DNA of 64,000 bases, taken from NCBI RefSeq assembly GCF_001548375.1, contig NZ_AP017295.1, positions 5,665,001 through 5,729,000 of the forward strand. Direction: 5' to 3'. Positions 27,627 to 37,900 of the stretch are shown here, in pieces (the first letter of the stretch is position 1; each line of letters begins with the position of its first letter). A model generated the notes under the pieces. The model did no database searches. It was given only the letters and a program-made list of their open reading frames with translations, and was not told the origin of the DNA. A program made the position numbers and the translations under genes. The stretch is from Nostoc sp. NIES-3756 (GTDB taxonomy: Bacteria > Cyanobacteriota > Cyanobacteriia > Cyanobacteriales > Nostocaceae).

Positions 27627-28263
27627 TATTACTAATCTACTTAGAACTGGTGGCGTGGTGATGTGGCCACTGCTGGGGTTTTCTCTATTAGCAGTGGCAC
27701 TAATTATAGAACGTGTGATTTTTTGGGTAAAAGTTACAAGTAAGCAAAACCGTGTAGCGCAGGGAGTTCTCAAGCTTTATCGCTTAGATGATGTGGTTAG
27801 CGCTTTAGAACTATTACGTCGAAATGCAGATTTACCTATTGCGCGGATTTTTCTGGCTGCTTTGGAGTTGGAGGAGGCAACACCAGAGGAATTTCGTTTA
27901 GCATTAGAAAGTGAAGCTCAAGCTGAAATACCTGTGCTTAAGCGTTTCCAAAATATTTTTGACACCATAATTGGTTTATCTCCCTTGTTAGGTTTGTTGG
28001 GTACTGTTTTGGGGTTAATTACTTCTTTTGCCTCTTTAAACATTGGTGATGTGGGAGGTACTAAAACTGCTGGTGTAACGGCTGGTATTAGCGAGGCTTT
28101 GGTTTCTACTGCAACTGGCTTAATTGTTGCTATTTTTACGCTGTTTTTTGCTAATAGTTTTCGGGGACTATATCAGCGTCAAATCGCCAGGATTCAAGAA
28201 TATGGTGGACAGTTGGAATTACTCTACCGCCGTCGTTATGAGAGGAAGGGTAAACAGGGGTAA
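27622..28263 (+). CDS. MotA/TolQ/ExbB-family proton channel protein
   Basis: The 213-aa protein has three hydrophobic segments: residues 8-30, about 110-135 (IGLSPLLGLLGTVLGLITSF), and 155-175 (SEALVSTATGLIVAIFTLFF). The second and third carry the ExbB/TolQ proton-channel motifs. Such proteins use the proton gradient to energise outer-membrane transport or envelope upkeep with an ExbD/TolR partner, but no such gene is next to it. The start ATG is inside a heptamer repeat; the next Met (MWPLLGF, residue 14) would remove part of the N-terminus. Confidence 0.88.
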   Translation: MTITNLLRTGGVVMWPLLGFSLLAVALIIERVIFWVKVTSKQNRVAQGVLKLYRLDDVVSALELLRRNADLPIARIFLAALELEEATPEEFRLALESEAQAEIPVLKRFQNIFDTIIGLSPLLGLLGTVLGLITSFASLNIGDVGGTKTAGVTAGISEALVSTATGLIVAIFTLFFANSFRGLYQRQIARIQEYGGQLELLYRRRYERKGKQG

Positions 28264-28417
28264 AACACCAACGCCAAGGGGTAGGTAGGCTAAGACTTGT
28301 TAAGCGGCAATTGTGTTTTATTATTACCAGTCACTAATGTTGACTGGGATATTTGCTGTAAAATTTTTAGTTCTATTAGCTTTGTTAACGACTCAACTGT
28401 TTCTCTAAGGTTATTTT

Positions 28418-28624
28418 ATGACTATTTGGGTAAATGAGCAGATTGATCCATCGGGAATGATTCATGCCTGTATTGCCTGTTGTAACGAGTCTCAGGCAAA
28501 AGATTGTCATGAGTCTTTTCAGAAAAACTTGACTGATAATCAAAAAGCATCGGGTTGGGTAGCACGTTTGCGGACAGTTGATTCTTGGGATGAAGTGCCT
28601 GTTAATGCTTTAAAACTCAATTAG
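28418..28624 (+). CDS. Small conserved protein, function unknown
   Basis: The 68-aa soluble protein MTIWVNEQIDPSGMIHACIACC... has three cysteines in its first half (ACIACC and DCHESF) and a C-terminal WVARLRTVDSWDEVP motif. There is a good leader (AAGGTTATTTT then ATG). Close homologues in other cyanobacteria have, as far as I know, no proven function. It may follow the ExbB-like gene in one transcript across a 154-bp gap. Confidence 0.55.
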   Translation: MTIWVNEQIDPSGMIHACIACCNESQAKDCHESFQKNLTDNQKASGWVARLRTVDSWDEVPVNALKLN

Positions 28625-28897
28625 TTGACAGTATATGGCTATTAAGTAGGTTGGTAATGATAAAGCCGACTGTGTGGATTATCCTTTGGTTATTATCATT
28701 TGTAAGTTTTAGTAGGAGGGTGGGCAATGCTCACCACTTCTGGCGTTAATATTGAATGAGGTTAATGAACGATAAAAATTAGATTAAAAATTAACAATTT
28801 ATTGATTTTTGCGGAAAATTTTATAAGTTTTTGGAAGTATTAAGAGTTATCATCAATTCTAAAGAATAAATTAAAAACTTGCGAACACCGAATAAAT

Positions 28898-29476
28898 GTG
28901 GTGAACTATCCCAGAGTATATGCTGTGGAACAAAACTGTCCCATTAATTTGGTTGGCAAAAAGGGGCAAGCTGTTCAAATTTCTATTCACAAACCAAGTC
29001 AGTATATCTGTGCCAACCGCGAACGGATATTACCGGACTGGCAAAAAGAACCTTTGTTTTGGGTGGTGATTGTTTTACAACAAGCACAATATCCTTTGGT
29101 AAAAAGTACGGCAGAAATTGAACGAGAGAAGGAAAATTTACGGGAAAAGTTTATGAGGTTTGGCTGCGATTTAGCTTTTAATTTACGCGATCGCGGTTAC
29201 TTAGCAGACCTGATAGACCCCCGCACAGGATACCCTCTGCTTTCTCGTCCTGGGGTAATTCCCCATAACGATACAGCCGTAGTCAAAGCTTTACTTAATT
29301 ACCCAGTCTTAAAAAATAAGTGTTGTGTCATAGTTCACCCTACTTGGGGAACTGCTGTTTATCCGAGTATTTTTCTCTCCGCCGCACCACCTATGATTTT
29401 AGAGTGGGAAATTAAAAGTATCGCATCTATGCACGGGTGGCAAGAAGTTGAGGAAGGGTCAGTAATTAGTAGCTAG
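28898..29476 (+). CDS. MMADHC-like (methylmalonic aciduria and homocystinuria type D) protein
   Basis: The 192-aa protein contains FGCDLAFNLRDRGYLADLIDPRTG and later KNKCCVIVHPTWGTAVYPSIF. The order and residues (GYxADxIDPxxG, then CCxVxxxxWGTxV) closely parallel human MMADHC (CblD), which partners CblC in cobalamin trafficking. That resemblance comes from my memory of the human sequence. The bacterial role is unknown. GTG start, either 28898 or 28901. The next gene lies about 57 bp downstream on the same strand, so an operon is likely. Confidence 0.72.
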   Translation: MVNYPRVYAVEQNCPINLVGKKGQAVQISIHKPSQYICANRERILPDWQKEPLFWVVIVLQQAQYPLVKSTAEIEREKENLREKFMRFGCDLAFNLRDRGYLADLIDPRTGYPLLSRPGVIPHNDTAVVKALLNYPVLKNKCCVIVHPTWGTAVYPSIFLSAAPPMILEWEIKSIASMHGWQEVEEGSVISS

Positions 29477-29533
29477 TAAAAACAAATGATGTCTATATAG
29501 TTGTTTAAAAGAATTTCTTCTGATAACCAGTTC

Positions 29534-30541
29534 ATGGAAGTTCAGACAGTTGAAAGCTGTGATGATGCTGCTATTTATTTTCCTCTGATGAATGGCAGGT
29601 ATGAAGTTAAGCCAGGAATGCTATCTTTTGGTTTAGATTTGGGCAATGGTCGGGCTGATCAAGAGGTATTTCAAATTGATAATAATTATCATAATTACAG
29701 GCAAGCCAAACTTTTAGCCCGTAGGGAAAGGTTGAGTAAGTATTACCAGACTTGTGATTATACTAAGGCTGTAGCAGGAGCGATCGCTTGTTTAATGATT
29801 GAGCGTCTTGTACAAGAACACCCACAACATTTTGACTGGCAACAAACGCCTAACACAAGGAAATTCCACAGTTATTTAACTCAAGAAACTCTATACCTTA
29901 ATGCTGACTGGGAGTTACAACAGGTTTTCACTCAAAGTAGTCCGGTATGCCCTACGTATGTTTCAACCCTTGACGCTTTAGCTGCACAGATACAAGAAGA
30001 TTTAAGTGTAATTTGTCGTCGCGCTGATGGTAGCAATTGGCTGAGTGCAGTTCATCTGTGTTATCCCAACCATTGGTCAGCCGAGGAGAAAATAGGCAGA
30101 GATTTTGCGGCAATTCATGCACCTGTGGCTGGGATGGAAAAAATTAATCGCCGAAGTGATGCGATCGTCGATACGATGATTGCCAGAGAACCGACAGTGC
30201 GCTTTGCTTGGGGTTTGAGTACTGACACCCGCCTTAACCATCATCCCAAAGCACCACCTCATATATCACCTAGTCAGTGGCAAGGTAGAAAGTTTGATTT
30301 GCAATCACCTAAACTTTATCTGCGAATTGAACGTCAAGTCATTTGGGGTTTACCAGAGTATGACACTGCACTATTCACCATTCGCACTTACTTTCGTGAT
30401 TGTAGTGTAGTTAAACAAGACTCAGTTTTACGCTCTAAGCTATATGCTGCAATTGAATCTATGACAGCAGAGTCACTGATTTACAAAGGCTTGGCAGAGA
30501 GTCGAGAAAGTATTTTGCAGTGGCTGATCAGTAATTCGTAA
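29534..30541 (+). CDS. DUF3445 / haem-dependent oxidative N-demethylase-like protein
   Basis: The start is set at ATG 29534 (MEVQTVESCDDA); a TTG at 29501 is possible. The conserved blocks YFPLMNGRYEVKPGM, AVHLCYPNHWSAEEKIGRDFAAIHAPV, RFAWGLSTDTRLNHHP and LRIERQVIWGLPEYDTALFTIRTY identify the DUF3445 (HDOD) family. Characterised members are subunits of a haem-dependent dimethylamine monooxygenase. The HAPV and RxERQ regions are the most conserved. It follows the MMADHC-like gene, suggesting a joint role in a cofactor-dependent reaction; the substrate is unknown. Confidence 0.8.
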   Translation: MEVQTVESCDDAAIYFPLMNGRYEVKPGMLSFGLDLGNGRADQEVFQIDNNYHNYRQAKLLARRERLSKYYQTCDYTKAVAGAIACLMIERLVQEHPQHFDWQQTPNTRKFHSYLTQETLYLNADWELQQVFTQSSPVCPTYVSTLDALAAQIQEDLSVICRRADGSNWLSAVHLCYPNHWSAEEKIGRDFAAIHAPVAGMEKINRRSDAIVDTMIAREPTVRFAWGLSTDTRLNHHPKAPPHISPSQWQGRKFDLQSPKLYLRIERQVIWGLPEYDTALFTIRTYFRDCSVVKQDSVLRSKLYAAIESMTAESLIYKGLAESRESILQWLISNS

Positions 30542-30597
30542 TTCGTAATTCGTAATGGGCTACGCCCCGCTACGCTAACGTAATTCGTAATTTTCAA
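30537..30597. repeat. ATTCGTA array with inserted palindromic repeat
   Basis: ATTCGTA units are interrupted by GGGCTACGCCCCGCTACGC and then resume (CGTAATTCGTAATT). The insert contains the inverted pair GGGC..GCCC. Confidence 0.7.
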
Positions 30598-30634
30598 AAT
30601 ATACCCTAGTCCCTAGCCTCTAGTTCCTCTGTCT

Positions 30635-31699
30635 TTAACTATTCTTAGGTTTACGCAACTGCTGAGAACCAATGGGGCCGAGGAGTTGGTTGAGGTTGCG
30701 TAGTTGTTCGGCTGTTCCCATGCAAATGAGGGTATCGCCTGGCATTAATACTGTGTCGCCTGTGGGCCCGCCGATGAGAGTACCATCAAGGCGACGAATG
30801 GCGAGGACTAATGCGCCAGTTTGCGATCGCAATTTAGCTCTTTGTAATGTTTGACCAACGAAGGGGCAAAATGCGGGATCAAGTAAAAATTCTTCCATGT
30901 ACAGTTGGCGGTCTGCACCTGTGAGAATCCCATCTACAAAGTCTAAAACTTGTGGTCTGAGGGCAGCCGCAGCCATGCGTTTACCACCAGTGATATAAGG
31001 GGAAATAACGGCATCAGCCCCACCACGTTGTAATTTTTGTAACGCTTCTTCTGTGCTGGCTCGGGCGATCGCTCTAATTCTAGGATTCAGAGTTTTTGCT
31101 GATAAAACAGTGTATAAATTTTCAGCATCTGAAGGGAGGGCAGCAACTAAACAAATAGCCCGTTCAATGCCAACTTTAAGCAAGGTATCATCAAGAGTTG
31201 CGTCACCTTGATAGACAACGTATCCTTCATTCTGCGCCCTTTCTACTGAGTCTAGCTCTGAATCAATCACAACAAATGGTACACCTTCTGCCCGAAATTC
31301 CTTAGCAATTTGACGACCAGTCCGACTAAATCCACAGATTATATAGTGTTCTGATAAGGATGCCATTAACCGCCTCTGTTGCCTTAAGCGTATACCTTGT
31401 TGAAAGTAGCCCTGAATAACTGCTTCCGTAAATCTATTGACAATGTAACTAATATTAACTACACCCAACAAAATTAGAGCAATAGTAAACAAACGTCCTC
31501 GACTACCAAGGGGGTGGGTTTCACCAAAACCTACTGTAGCTAAGGTGATAACGGTCATGTAAGCGGCATCTTCCCATGACCAACCTTCGATCAACTTGTA
31601 CCACAAAGTGCCAATGAGAAAAACACCACCGAGTGCGATCGCCCCGGCCATTAACTCTTTTTGGATGCGTTCGTATTTTTGCTCAAAAGTTGAATACAA
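30635..31699 (-). CDS. K+ channel with RCK (TrkA-N/TrkA-C) domains
   Basis: The 354-aa protein has two transmembrane helices around a pore loop whose filter reads TVGFGE (residues about 55-60). An RCK/TrkA-N domain follows from about 115 (YIICGFSRTGRQIAKEF). The nucleotide-binding glycine motif has Ser in place of the middle glycine. A TrkA-C domain is at the end (about 265-345). The layout matches MthK-type ligand-gated potassium channels of the plasma membrane. Monocistronic. Confidence 0.88.
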   Translation of the reverse strand: MYSTFEQKYERIQKELMAGAIALGGVFLIGTLWYKLIEGWSWEDAAYMTVITLATVGFGETHPLGSRGRLFTIALILLGVVNISYIVNRFTEAVIQGYFQQGIRLRQQRRLMASLSEHYIICGFSRTGRQIAKEFRAEGVPFVVIDSELDSVERAQNEGYVVYQGDATLDDTLLKVGIERAICLVAALPSDAENLYTVLSAKTLNPRIRAIARASTEEALQKLQRGGADAVISPYITGGKRMAAAALRPQVLDFVDGILTGADRQLYMEEFLLDPAFCPFVGQTLQRAKLRSQTGALVLAIRRLDGTLIGGPTGDTVLMPGDTLICMGTAEQLRNLNQLLGPIGSQQLRKPKNS

Positions 31700-31896
31700 G
31701 GTTATCTTCCATCACTAAATATAATCACAGCTTACGCAGCAACAGTCTCTGCTTTGGCATGGTGTAAGGGTGTAAGAACTTTTAACCCTTATCCCCAAAG
31801 ACTTATATACCTAGACAGGCTTAATAATGTTAAGCTCAAGAGGAAGTAAGAAACACAATAAATAAAAAGTTATTTTTAAGAAATTCTAGGAAACTA

Positions 31897-31910
31897 GTAA
31901 GTAAGTATAC
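31897..31910. promoter_or_regulatory. GTAN8TAC motif upstream of argD
   Basis: GTA-AGTAAGTA-TAC matches the NtcA core consensus. It ends 27 bp before the argD start codon, too close for a standard activating position, and about 16 such matches are expected by chance in 64 kb. Confidence 0.2.
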
Positions 31911-31937
31911 GATTATTAATTTGCAGGAGGAGCGTTA

Positions 31938-33221
31938 GTGAGCCTACAAACTCTACTTGAGCAAGCCACGAACTCCCCAGAGTCAGGTTCTGCTGCATCT
32001 AGCCCTTTTAGTACAGATAGCTTTGACGCATCTGTAATGTCTACCTATGCCCGGTTTCCCCTAGCCCTAGAACGGGGTGCAGGCTGCCGTGTATGGGATA
32101 CTCAAGGCAGAGAGTACCTAGACTTTGTAGCGGGGATTGCTACTTGTACCTTAGGACACGCCCATCCAGCTATGGTAGAAGCGGTTAACCGCCAAATCCA
32201 GAAGCTGCACCATGTTTCTAATTTGTTTTACATTCCCGAACAAGGTGAATTAGCCCAATGGATTATTCAACATTCTTGTGCAGACCGCGTATTTTTCTGT
32301 AACTCTGGCGCAGAAGCCAACGAAGCAGCCATCAAACTAGCGCGTAAATATGCCCATACAGTTCTAGACATAGAAAAGCCTATTATTTTAACAGCCAATG
32401 CTAGTTTCCACGGTCGGACATTGGCAACCATCACCGCAACTGGGCAAGCAAAATACCAAAAATATTTTGACCCCCTAGTACCTGGATTCCACTATGTAGA
32501 TTACAACGATATTGGCGCGATAGAAACAGCCATCAGCGAGTTAGATGAGGGAGATTACCGCGTTGCGGCAATTCTCATCGAACCCTTACAAGGGGAAGGT
32601 GGCGTTCGTCCTGGTGATGTGGAATACTTCCAAAAGCTGCGGCAAATTTGTAATGAAACTGGTATTTTGTTGATTTTCGACGAAGTGCAAGTTGGCATGG
32701 GGCGCAGTGGAAAGTTATGGGGTTATGAACATCTGGGTGTAGAACCAGATATTTTCACCAGCGCCAAGGGTTTGGGTGGTGGTATCCCCATCGGTGCAAT
32801 GATGAGTAAGAAATTCTGTGATGTGTTCCAACCAGGAGAACACGCCAGCACCTTTGGAGGAAATCCCTTTGCCTGTGGGGTAGCTTTGGCTGTGTGTCAA
32901 ACCTTGGAGAAAGAGAATATTTTGCAGAATGTGCAAGATAGAGGGGAACAGTTGAGAAATGGGTTAAGAGCGATCGCAGCTAAATATCCCTATCATCTGA
33001 CTGAAGTACGCGGTTGGGGTTTAATCAACGGTTTGGAATTAAAAGCAGATATCCAGCTAACTGCTGCTGAGGTAGTGAAAGCCGCTATTAGTGAAGGCTT
33101 ATTGCTAGTGCCAGCTGGACCAAAGGTTGTCCGCTTTGTGCCGCCGTTAATTGTGACAGAGGCAGAAGTAGATGTTGCCTTGCAAGCGTTGGAAAGAGCT
33201 TTAGCAACTGTGACAGTGTAG
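31938..33221 (+). CDS. argD: Acetylornithine aminotransferase
   Basis: The 427-aa class III aminotransferase has the sequence GVRPGDVEYFQKLRQICNETGILLIFDEVQVGMGRSGKLW and the PLP-binding lysine in TSAKGLGGGIPIGAM. It transfers an amino group between N-acetylornithine and 2-oxoglutarate in arginine synthesis. The GTG start at 31938 is supported by AGGAGGAGCG 6-15 bases before it. An N-terminal extension of about 25 Ser/Ala-rich residues precedes the conserved core. It ends in a strong terminator. Confidence 0.94.
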   Translation: MSLQTLLEQATNSPESGSAASSPFSTDSFDASVMSTYARFPLALERGAGCRVWDTQGREYLDFVAGIATCTLGHAHPAMVEAVNRQIQKLHHVSNLFYIPEQGELAQWIIQHSCADRVFFCNSGAEANEAAIKLARKYAHTVLDIEKPIILTANASFHGRTLATITATGQAKYQKYFDPLVPGFHYVDYNDIGAIETAISELDEGDYRVAAILIEPLQGEGGVRPGDVEYFQKLRQICNETGILLIFDEVQVGMGRSGKLWGYEHLGVEPDIFTSAKGLGGGIPIGAMMSKKFCDVFQPGEHASTFGGNPFACGVALAVCQTLEKENILQNVQDRGEQLRNGLRAIAAKYPYHLTEVRGWGLINGLELKADIQLTAAEVVKAAISEGLLLVPAGPKVVRFVPPLIVTEAEVDVALQALERALATVTV

Positions 33222-33225
33222 ATAT

Positions 33226-33270
33226 AAAAAAAGCGATGATAGGTAGATTTTGCCTATCCTCGCTTTTTTA
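33226..33270 (+). terminator. Rho-independent terminator of argD
   Basis: AAAAAAGCGATGATAGG pairs with CCTATCCTCGCTTTTTT (one mismatch) around a 9-nt loop. It could also stop the convergent Uma2 gene. Confidence 0.88.
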
Positions 33271-33277
33271 TTTTTGT

Positions 33278-34021
33278 TTATATATCACTTTCTGAAGGTG
33301 ACAACTTTTGTACAAAACTTTGATGTTCGGCACTAGCTAAACCCTGCTGTAAAACTTCTAGAACCTTAGCTAAATTTCCTTCTAACAAAGCCGACTTATC
33401 TAACCATAAACCAGGGAATACTTGAGAACAGACCACGCCATCAGCATTAGGTTCTATCTGCACATATTCGCTTTCATGCAACTTGAACCAGTCAAATTGA
33501 CCGTCATAAACTCGCCAGACTAAATACTCTTGTACTTGATTACGTCGGTAAACTTTTAACTTCTCATGCAAATCAATTGACACACTACTCGCCGCAACTT
33601 CCACAATTAACTCAGGCGCACCTTCAATGTAGTCATCATCGCTGACAGTAGTTTGTCCACCATTAGCAATTCTCAAACACGCATCCGGTTGAGGTTCATT
33701 ATCTGCATCTAGACGTACAGTAGCATTATCAGCCAGTTTAACTCCGGGTGTAGCAACTTTGTAAACACCCAACCAAATCATCACATCAGCATGGGGTTCA
33801 CCATGACCTGTAACTCGTAATGGAGATGCCATAAAAACAATTCCTTCAATTAGTTCTGCTTTTTTCACTTGCGGCATAGCATCGTAACGACGCTCAAATT
33901 CAGGCCTAGTGAGTTTATCGCCGTTTTCCAAAGGTGGAAGGGTTGAGAGGAGAGTTATAGGCGCACTAAGTCTCATGGTTTCCATAGTTTTACCCCAGCC
34001 AGCAATTTCACCATTAATCAC
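33278..34021 (-). CDS. Uma2-family (DUF820) putative endonuclease
   Basis: The 247-aa protein shows the Uma2 / DUF820 pattern: LTRPEFERRYDAMPQVKKAELIEGIVFMAS at the N-terminus, then PQPDACLRI, GAPELIVEVAASSVSIDLHEKLKVYRRNQVQEYLVWRV, the PD-(D/E)xK-like core. This family is greatly expanded in filamentous cyanobacteria, and its biological role is unsettled. The start may be 34021 or an internal Met (MRLSAP, 33976). It lies 8 bp after the tsaB stop, so co-transcription is likely. Confidence 0.85.
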   Translation of the reverse strand: MINGEIAGWGKTMETMRLSAPITLLSTLPPLENGDKLTRPEFERRYDAMPQVKKAELIEGIVFMASPLRVTGHGEPHADVMIWLGVYKVATPGVKLADNATVRLDADNEPQPDACLRIANGGQTTVSDDDYIEGAPELIVEVAASSVSIDLHEKLKVYRRNQVQEYLVWRVYDGQFDWFKLHESEYVQIEPNADGVVCSQVFPGLWLDKSALLEGNLAKVLEVLQQGLASAEHQSFVQKLSPSESDI

Positions 34022-34029
34022 ATTGTGAA

Positions 34030-34683
34030 TTAAATATCTACCGGATGCTGCCCATAATACGGTAAAGCCTCAGACCAATTGGGACGCTTTCCTTGTTGCC
34101 ATTCTAAATAAGCAAGTTGCAAAACACTTGTCACCGTTGTCGCTAAACTGGATTTAGCTTCCACTAACTGATATTCACTTTGCCAGTTAGCTAGGGTTTC
34201 TTGCCATGCTTGTGGTGTCAATACAGTATCAGGTAACAAAGGTATCAATTCAATACCATCAGTAGAAAGCTGATAAATACCACCGAATATCTGTCCTCTT
34301 TGGGCTGGCATTTCTACAGCAATAGCTTTTGTTTGTTGAGATTTACCTATTTCCTGCCAAGCCACAGCCGCCATTGTCGAAATCCCGAACACGGGAATAT
34401 TTAACTGCTGCCCTAAAGTCCGGGCAATGACAACACCAATACGAGTTCCTGTATAACCTCCAGGCCCTTTGGCAACTGCAATAAAAGCCAAGTCTGACCA
34501 TGTTTGAGGCGCGACAAACTCAAGTAAATATTGATGTATGTAAGAAGATAAATCACGCCCTAAATTCCAAACCTGAGAACGAGTTTCATCAGCAAAATTA
34601 CTTATTGATAAACCCAATTCCGGAGTAGTAGTGTGCAGCGATAAAGCGTATATTTGCGATTTTATTTCCAATTGCGTAGTCAA
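34030..34683 (-). CDS. tsaB: tRNA threonylcarbamoyladenosine biosynthesis protein TsaB
   Basis: The 217-aa protein has the Kae1/TsaD-like fold motifs: ALSLHTTTPELGLSI, then AVAKGPGGYTGTRIGVVIARTLGQQLNIPVFGISTMAA. TsaB forms a complex with TsaD and TsaE that makes the t6A modification at position 37 of tRNAs reading ANN codons. Length and motifs are normal. It is the first gene of a probable two-gene unit with the Uma2-type gene. Confidence 0.9.
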   Translation of the reverse strand: MTTQLEIKSQIYALSLHTTTPELGLSISNFADETRSQVWNLGRDLSSYIHQYLLEFVAPQTWSDLAFIAVAKGPGGYTGTRIGVVIARTLGQQLNIPVFGISTMAAVAWQEIGKSQQTKAIAVEMPAQRGQIFGGIYQLSTDGIELIPLLPDTVLTPQAWQETLANWQSEYQLVEAKSSLATTVTSVLQLAYLEWQQGKRPNWSEALPYYGQHPVDI

Positions 34684-34996
34684 AGCTAATTACAATATTA
34701 ATTTTTATATAGGTTACACAATTTATTTATTCAACCACACAATAGCAAATTTGGCACTAGCTTACCAATAACAAAATAAATACTCATAAATTTCTCTGTG
34801 ACGCTGCGATTAAAATAATATAAGTAATTACTTCAGTATGATTGAACTTTAGTTACATAATTTTATTTTCAATTAAATACTTGAGTTAAAATCCCAAATC
34901 TATGTAGACAATTGATAAGACTAGCAAAGGTCAAATAGAGCTAAAATTATAACTATTGCTCAATAAAAAGATTCATTTTATACCAGTGAGAGAAAA
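34684..34996. other. 313-bp divergent intergenic region
   Basis: A+T-rich spacer between tsaB and the large kinase gene. I see no repeat, ORF or defined operator in it. Confidence 0.5.
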
Positions 34997-37900
34997 ATGG
35001 GTATTACCATCGTCGGTTACACTCCTACTGAACTTCTTTATGAGGGGGTAAATACCTGTATATATCGTGCTGACAAACAACTAGAGCAGACTTCAGTAAT
35101 TATAAAAACTCTAAAGACTGATTATCCGAATATAGAAGAGATCGCTCAACTAATACACCAGTATAAAATATTGCAAAATTTAGAGGTAGAGGGAGTTATT
35201 AAACCACTCGCATTAGAAAGCTATCAAAATGGATTAGCTGTAATTTTTGCTAATTTTGAAGGAGAAAGTTTAATAAAAATTATTAAGGCTCAAAAGTTAG
35301 ATATCAAAAAAAAATTGAGAATCGCTATTCAAATTTGTACGACACTAGAACAATTACATAAAAATCATATTATTCATACAGGGATTAATTCCCAAAATAT
35401 TTTAGTCAATTTAGAAACTTACAAAGCCAAATTTCTAGAGTTTAATCTTGCAAGTTATTTGGTAAAAGACAACTTTCATCTCAATAGCACAAATTTTGGG
35501 GAAGGTAATATCCCATATATATCACCAGAACAAACTGGGAGAATGAATGGAGCAATTGACTATCGCACTGATTTTTATTCCTTGGGTGTGACATTTTATG
35601 AAATGCTCACAGGACAACTACCATTTATAACTAATGAGCCTTTAGAATTAATTCATTGTCATATTGCCAAAACACCATTATCACCCAAAGAAGTCAATTC
35701 AGAAATTCCTCAAGCCGTGTCTGATATTGTGATGAAACTTTTAGCTAAAACACCTGAAGATAGGTATCAGAATGCTTTAGGAATTAAGGCAGATTTAGAA
35801 AAGTGTTTGGAAAAAATAGTATTGACAAATACTATACCTGACTTCTGTATTGGGGAAATGGATTTATGTAGTCAACTATTGATACCACAAAAATTATATG
35901 GTCGTGAGGCAGAAGTTAAAGCTCTCAAGAATACTTTTAAGCGAGTTAGGCTTGGGGCTGTAGAATTAACTTTAGTTAGTGGTTACTCAGGTATTGGCAA
36001 ATCTTCTTTAGTACATGAACTTCATAAATCTGTAACTAACCGAAATGGCTATTTCATAGCAGGTAAATTTGATCAATTTAAACGGAATATTCCTTATACA
36101 ACCTTCATCCAAGCCTTTCAAGAGTTAATTCAAAAATTGTTAACAGAATCTAGCGCTCAAATAGTAAAGTGGCGAGAAAAAATATTAGCAGCAATTGGGG
36201 TAAATGTACAAATTATTATTGATGTGATACCCGAATTAGCACAAATTACTGGTCATCAACCGCCTGTTGCTCAGTTAGGTATAAATGAATCGCAAAACAG
36301 ATTTCAAAGAGTATTTCAACAGTTTATTTATGTATTTTCTCAGCCTGAACATCCATTAATATTATTCTTAGATGATTTACAATGGGCTGATTTAGATTCT
36401 CTCAAGTTGATTCAACTTTTGTTAAGTAATTCAAATAGTCAATATCTATTAGTTATAGGAGCATATCGAGATAATGAAGTGAGTGCTACTCATCCATTAA
36501 TGCTGACTTTAGATGAGATCCAAAAATCTGGTGCGATCGCCAATCACATCATACTCCAACCTTTACAGATTGATCATGTTAATCAGCTAATCAGTGATAC
36601 CATCCACACAAACAAAGATGATTCCCAACCCTTAGCAGAGTTGTTATTTGCTAAAACTCAAGGTAATCCATTTTTCGTTACGCAATTAATTAAGTCTCTT
36701 TACCAAGAAAATCTTTTAACTTTTAATTTCGATCAAGCTTGCTGGCAATGGGATATTTCAGAAATTCATAATATCAATATTACTGAAAATGTTGTGGATT
36801 TGATGATTAATCAAATTCAAAAGCTACCTATAATAACACAAAATGTTTTAAAGTTAGCTGCATGTATTGGTAATAAATTTAATTTAGATATTTTAAGTAT
36901 TGTTAATCAAAAAACTATTTCAGAAACAGCAACAGAACTTTGGACATCTTTACAAGCTGGTTTAGTTTTCCCACTAGATGGCTCTCGTAAGATTTCTTTA
37001 GTTATTGATGAGCCACCCAATCAAAAATCTATTGCTTACCAATTTTTACATGACCGTGTACAACAAGCAGCATATGCACTAATTCCTAGCTCCCAAAAGC
37101 AAACCACTCATTTTGTTATTGGTAAACTTCTGCTAGAAAATACTAAACCTGAAGAACGCAACGAAAATATATTTACTTTAGTTAATCATCTAAATTATGG
37201 CGTAGATTTAATAACATCAGAATCAGAAAAGAACGAGCTAGCTGAACTAAATCTCATAGCCGGACAAAAAGCCAAAGCTGCAACAGCCTATGAGTCTGCT
37301 ATGAGGTATCTCCAGGTAGGTTTGGCATTATTAACTGTCAATAGTTGGCAGTATCAGTATGATCTTACCTTGGCATTATATGAGTCAGCCGCAGAAACGG
37401 CTTATCTCAACGGCGATTTTGCACAGATGGATGAATGGGTTGATGTGGTTCTAAAACAAGCAAAAACCCCTATTGACAAAATGAAAATTTATGAGGTGAA
37501 AATTCAAGCTTGTATGGCGCAAGTCAGACAACTTGAAGCTGTCAAGATAGGGTTAGAATCACTAGAACTACTGGGACTAAAGTTACCAAATTCGCCTAGT
37601 GCATGGGATATTGAGCAGATTATCAGCCAAACAGCAGTAAACTTAGCAGGGAAGAATGTCGAAGATTTGATTAACTTACCGTTGATGACTGAGGTGGATA
37701 AACTAGCGGCTATAAGGATGTTGACTAGTTTGGGTTCCCCTACATATCAGTCTGCACCTACATTGTTTCCATTGGTTGTGTGTGAGCAGGTTAATTTATC
37801 GATTAGATATGGTAATTCGCCTTTCTCAGCTTATGGTTACGTTTGTTATGGTGTGATTTTAAATGGGATAGTTGAGGATATTGAGTTAGCATACCAATTT

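Noticed and set aside
28337..28406. 22-codon hydrophobic frame between the ExbB-like and 68-aa genes
   Set aside because: Too short to support without conservation data; no ribosome-binding site seen.
31897..31910. NtcA site as a firm regulator of argD
   Set aside because: The motif is short enough to arise by chance and its position does not suit an activator, so it is listed only at low confidence.
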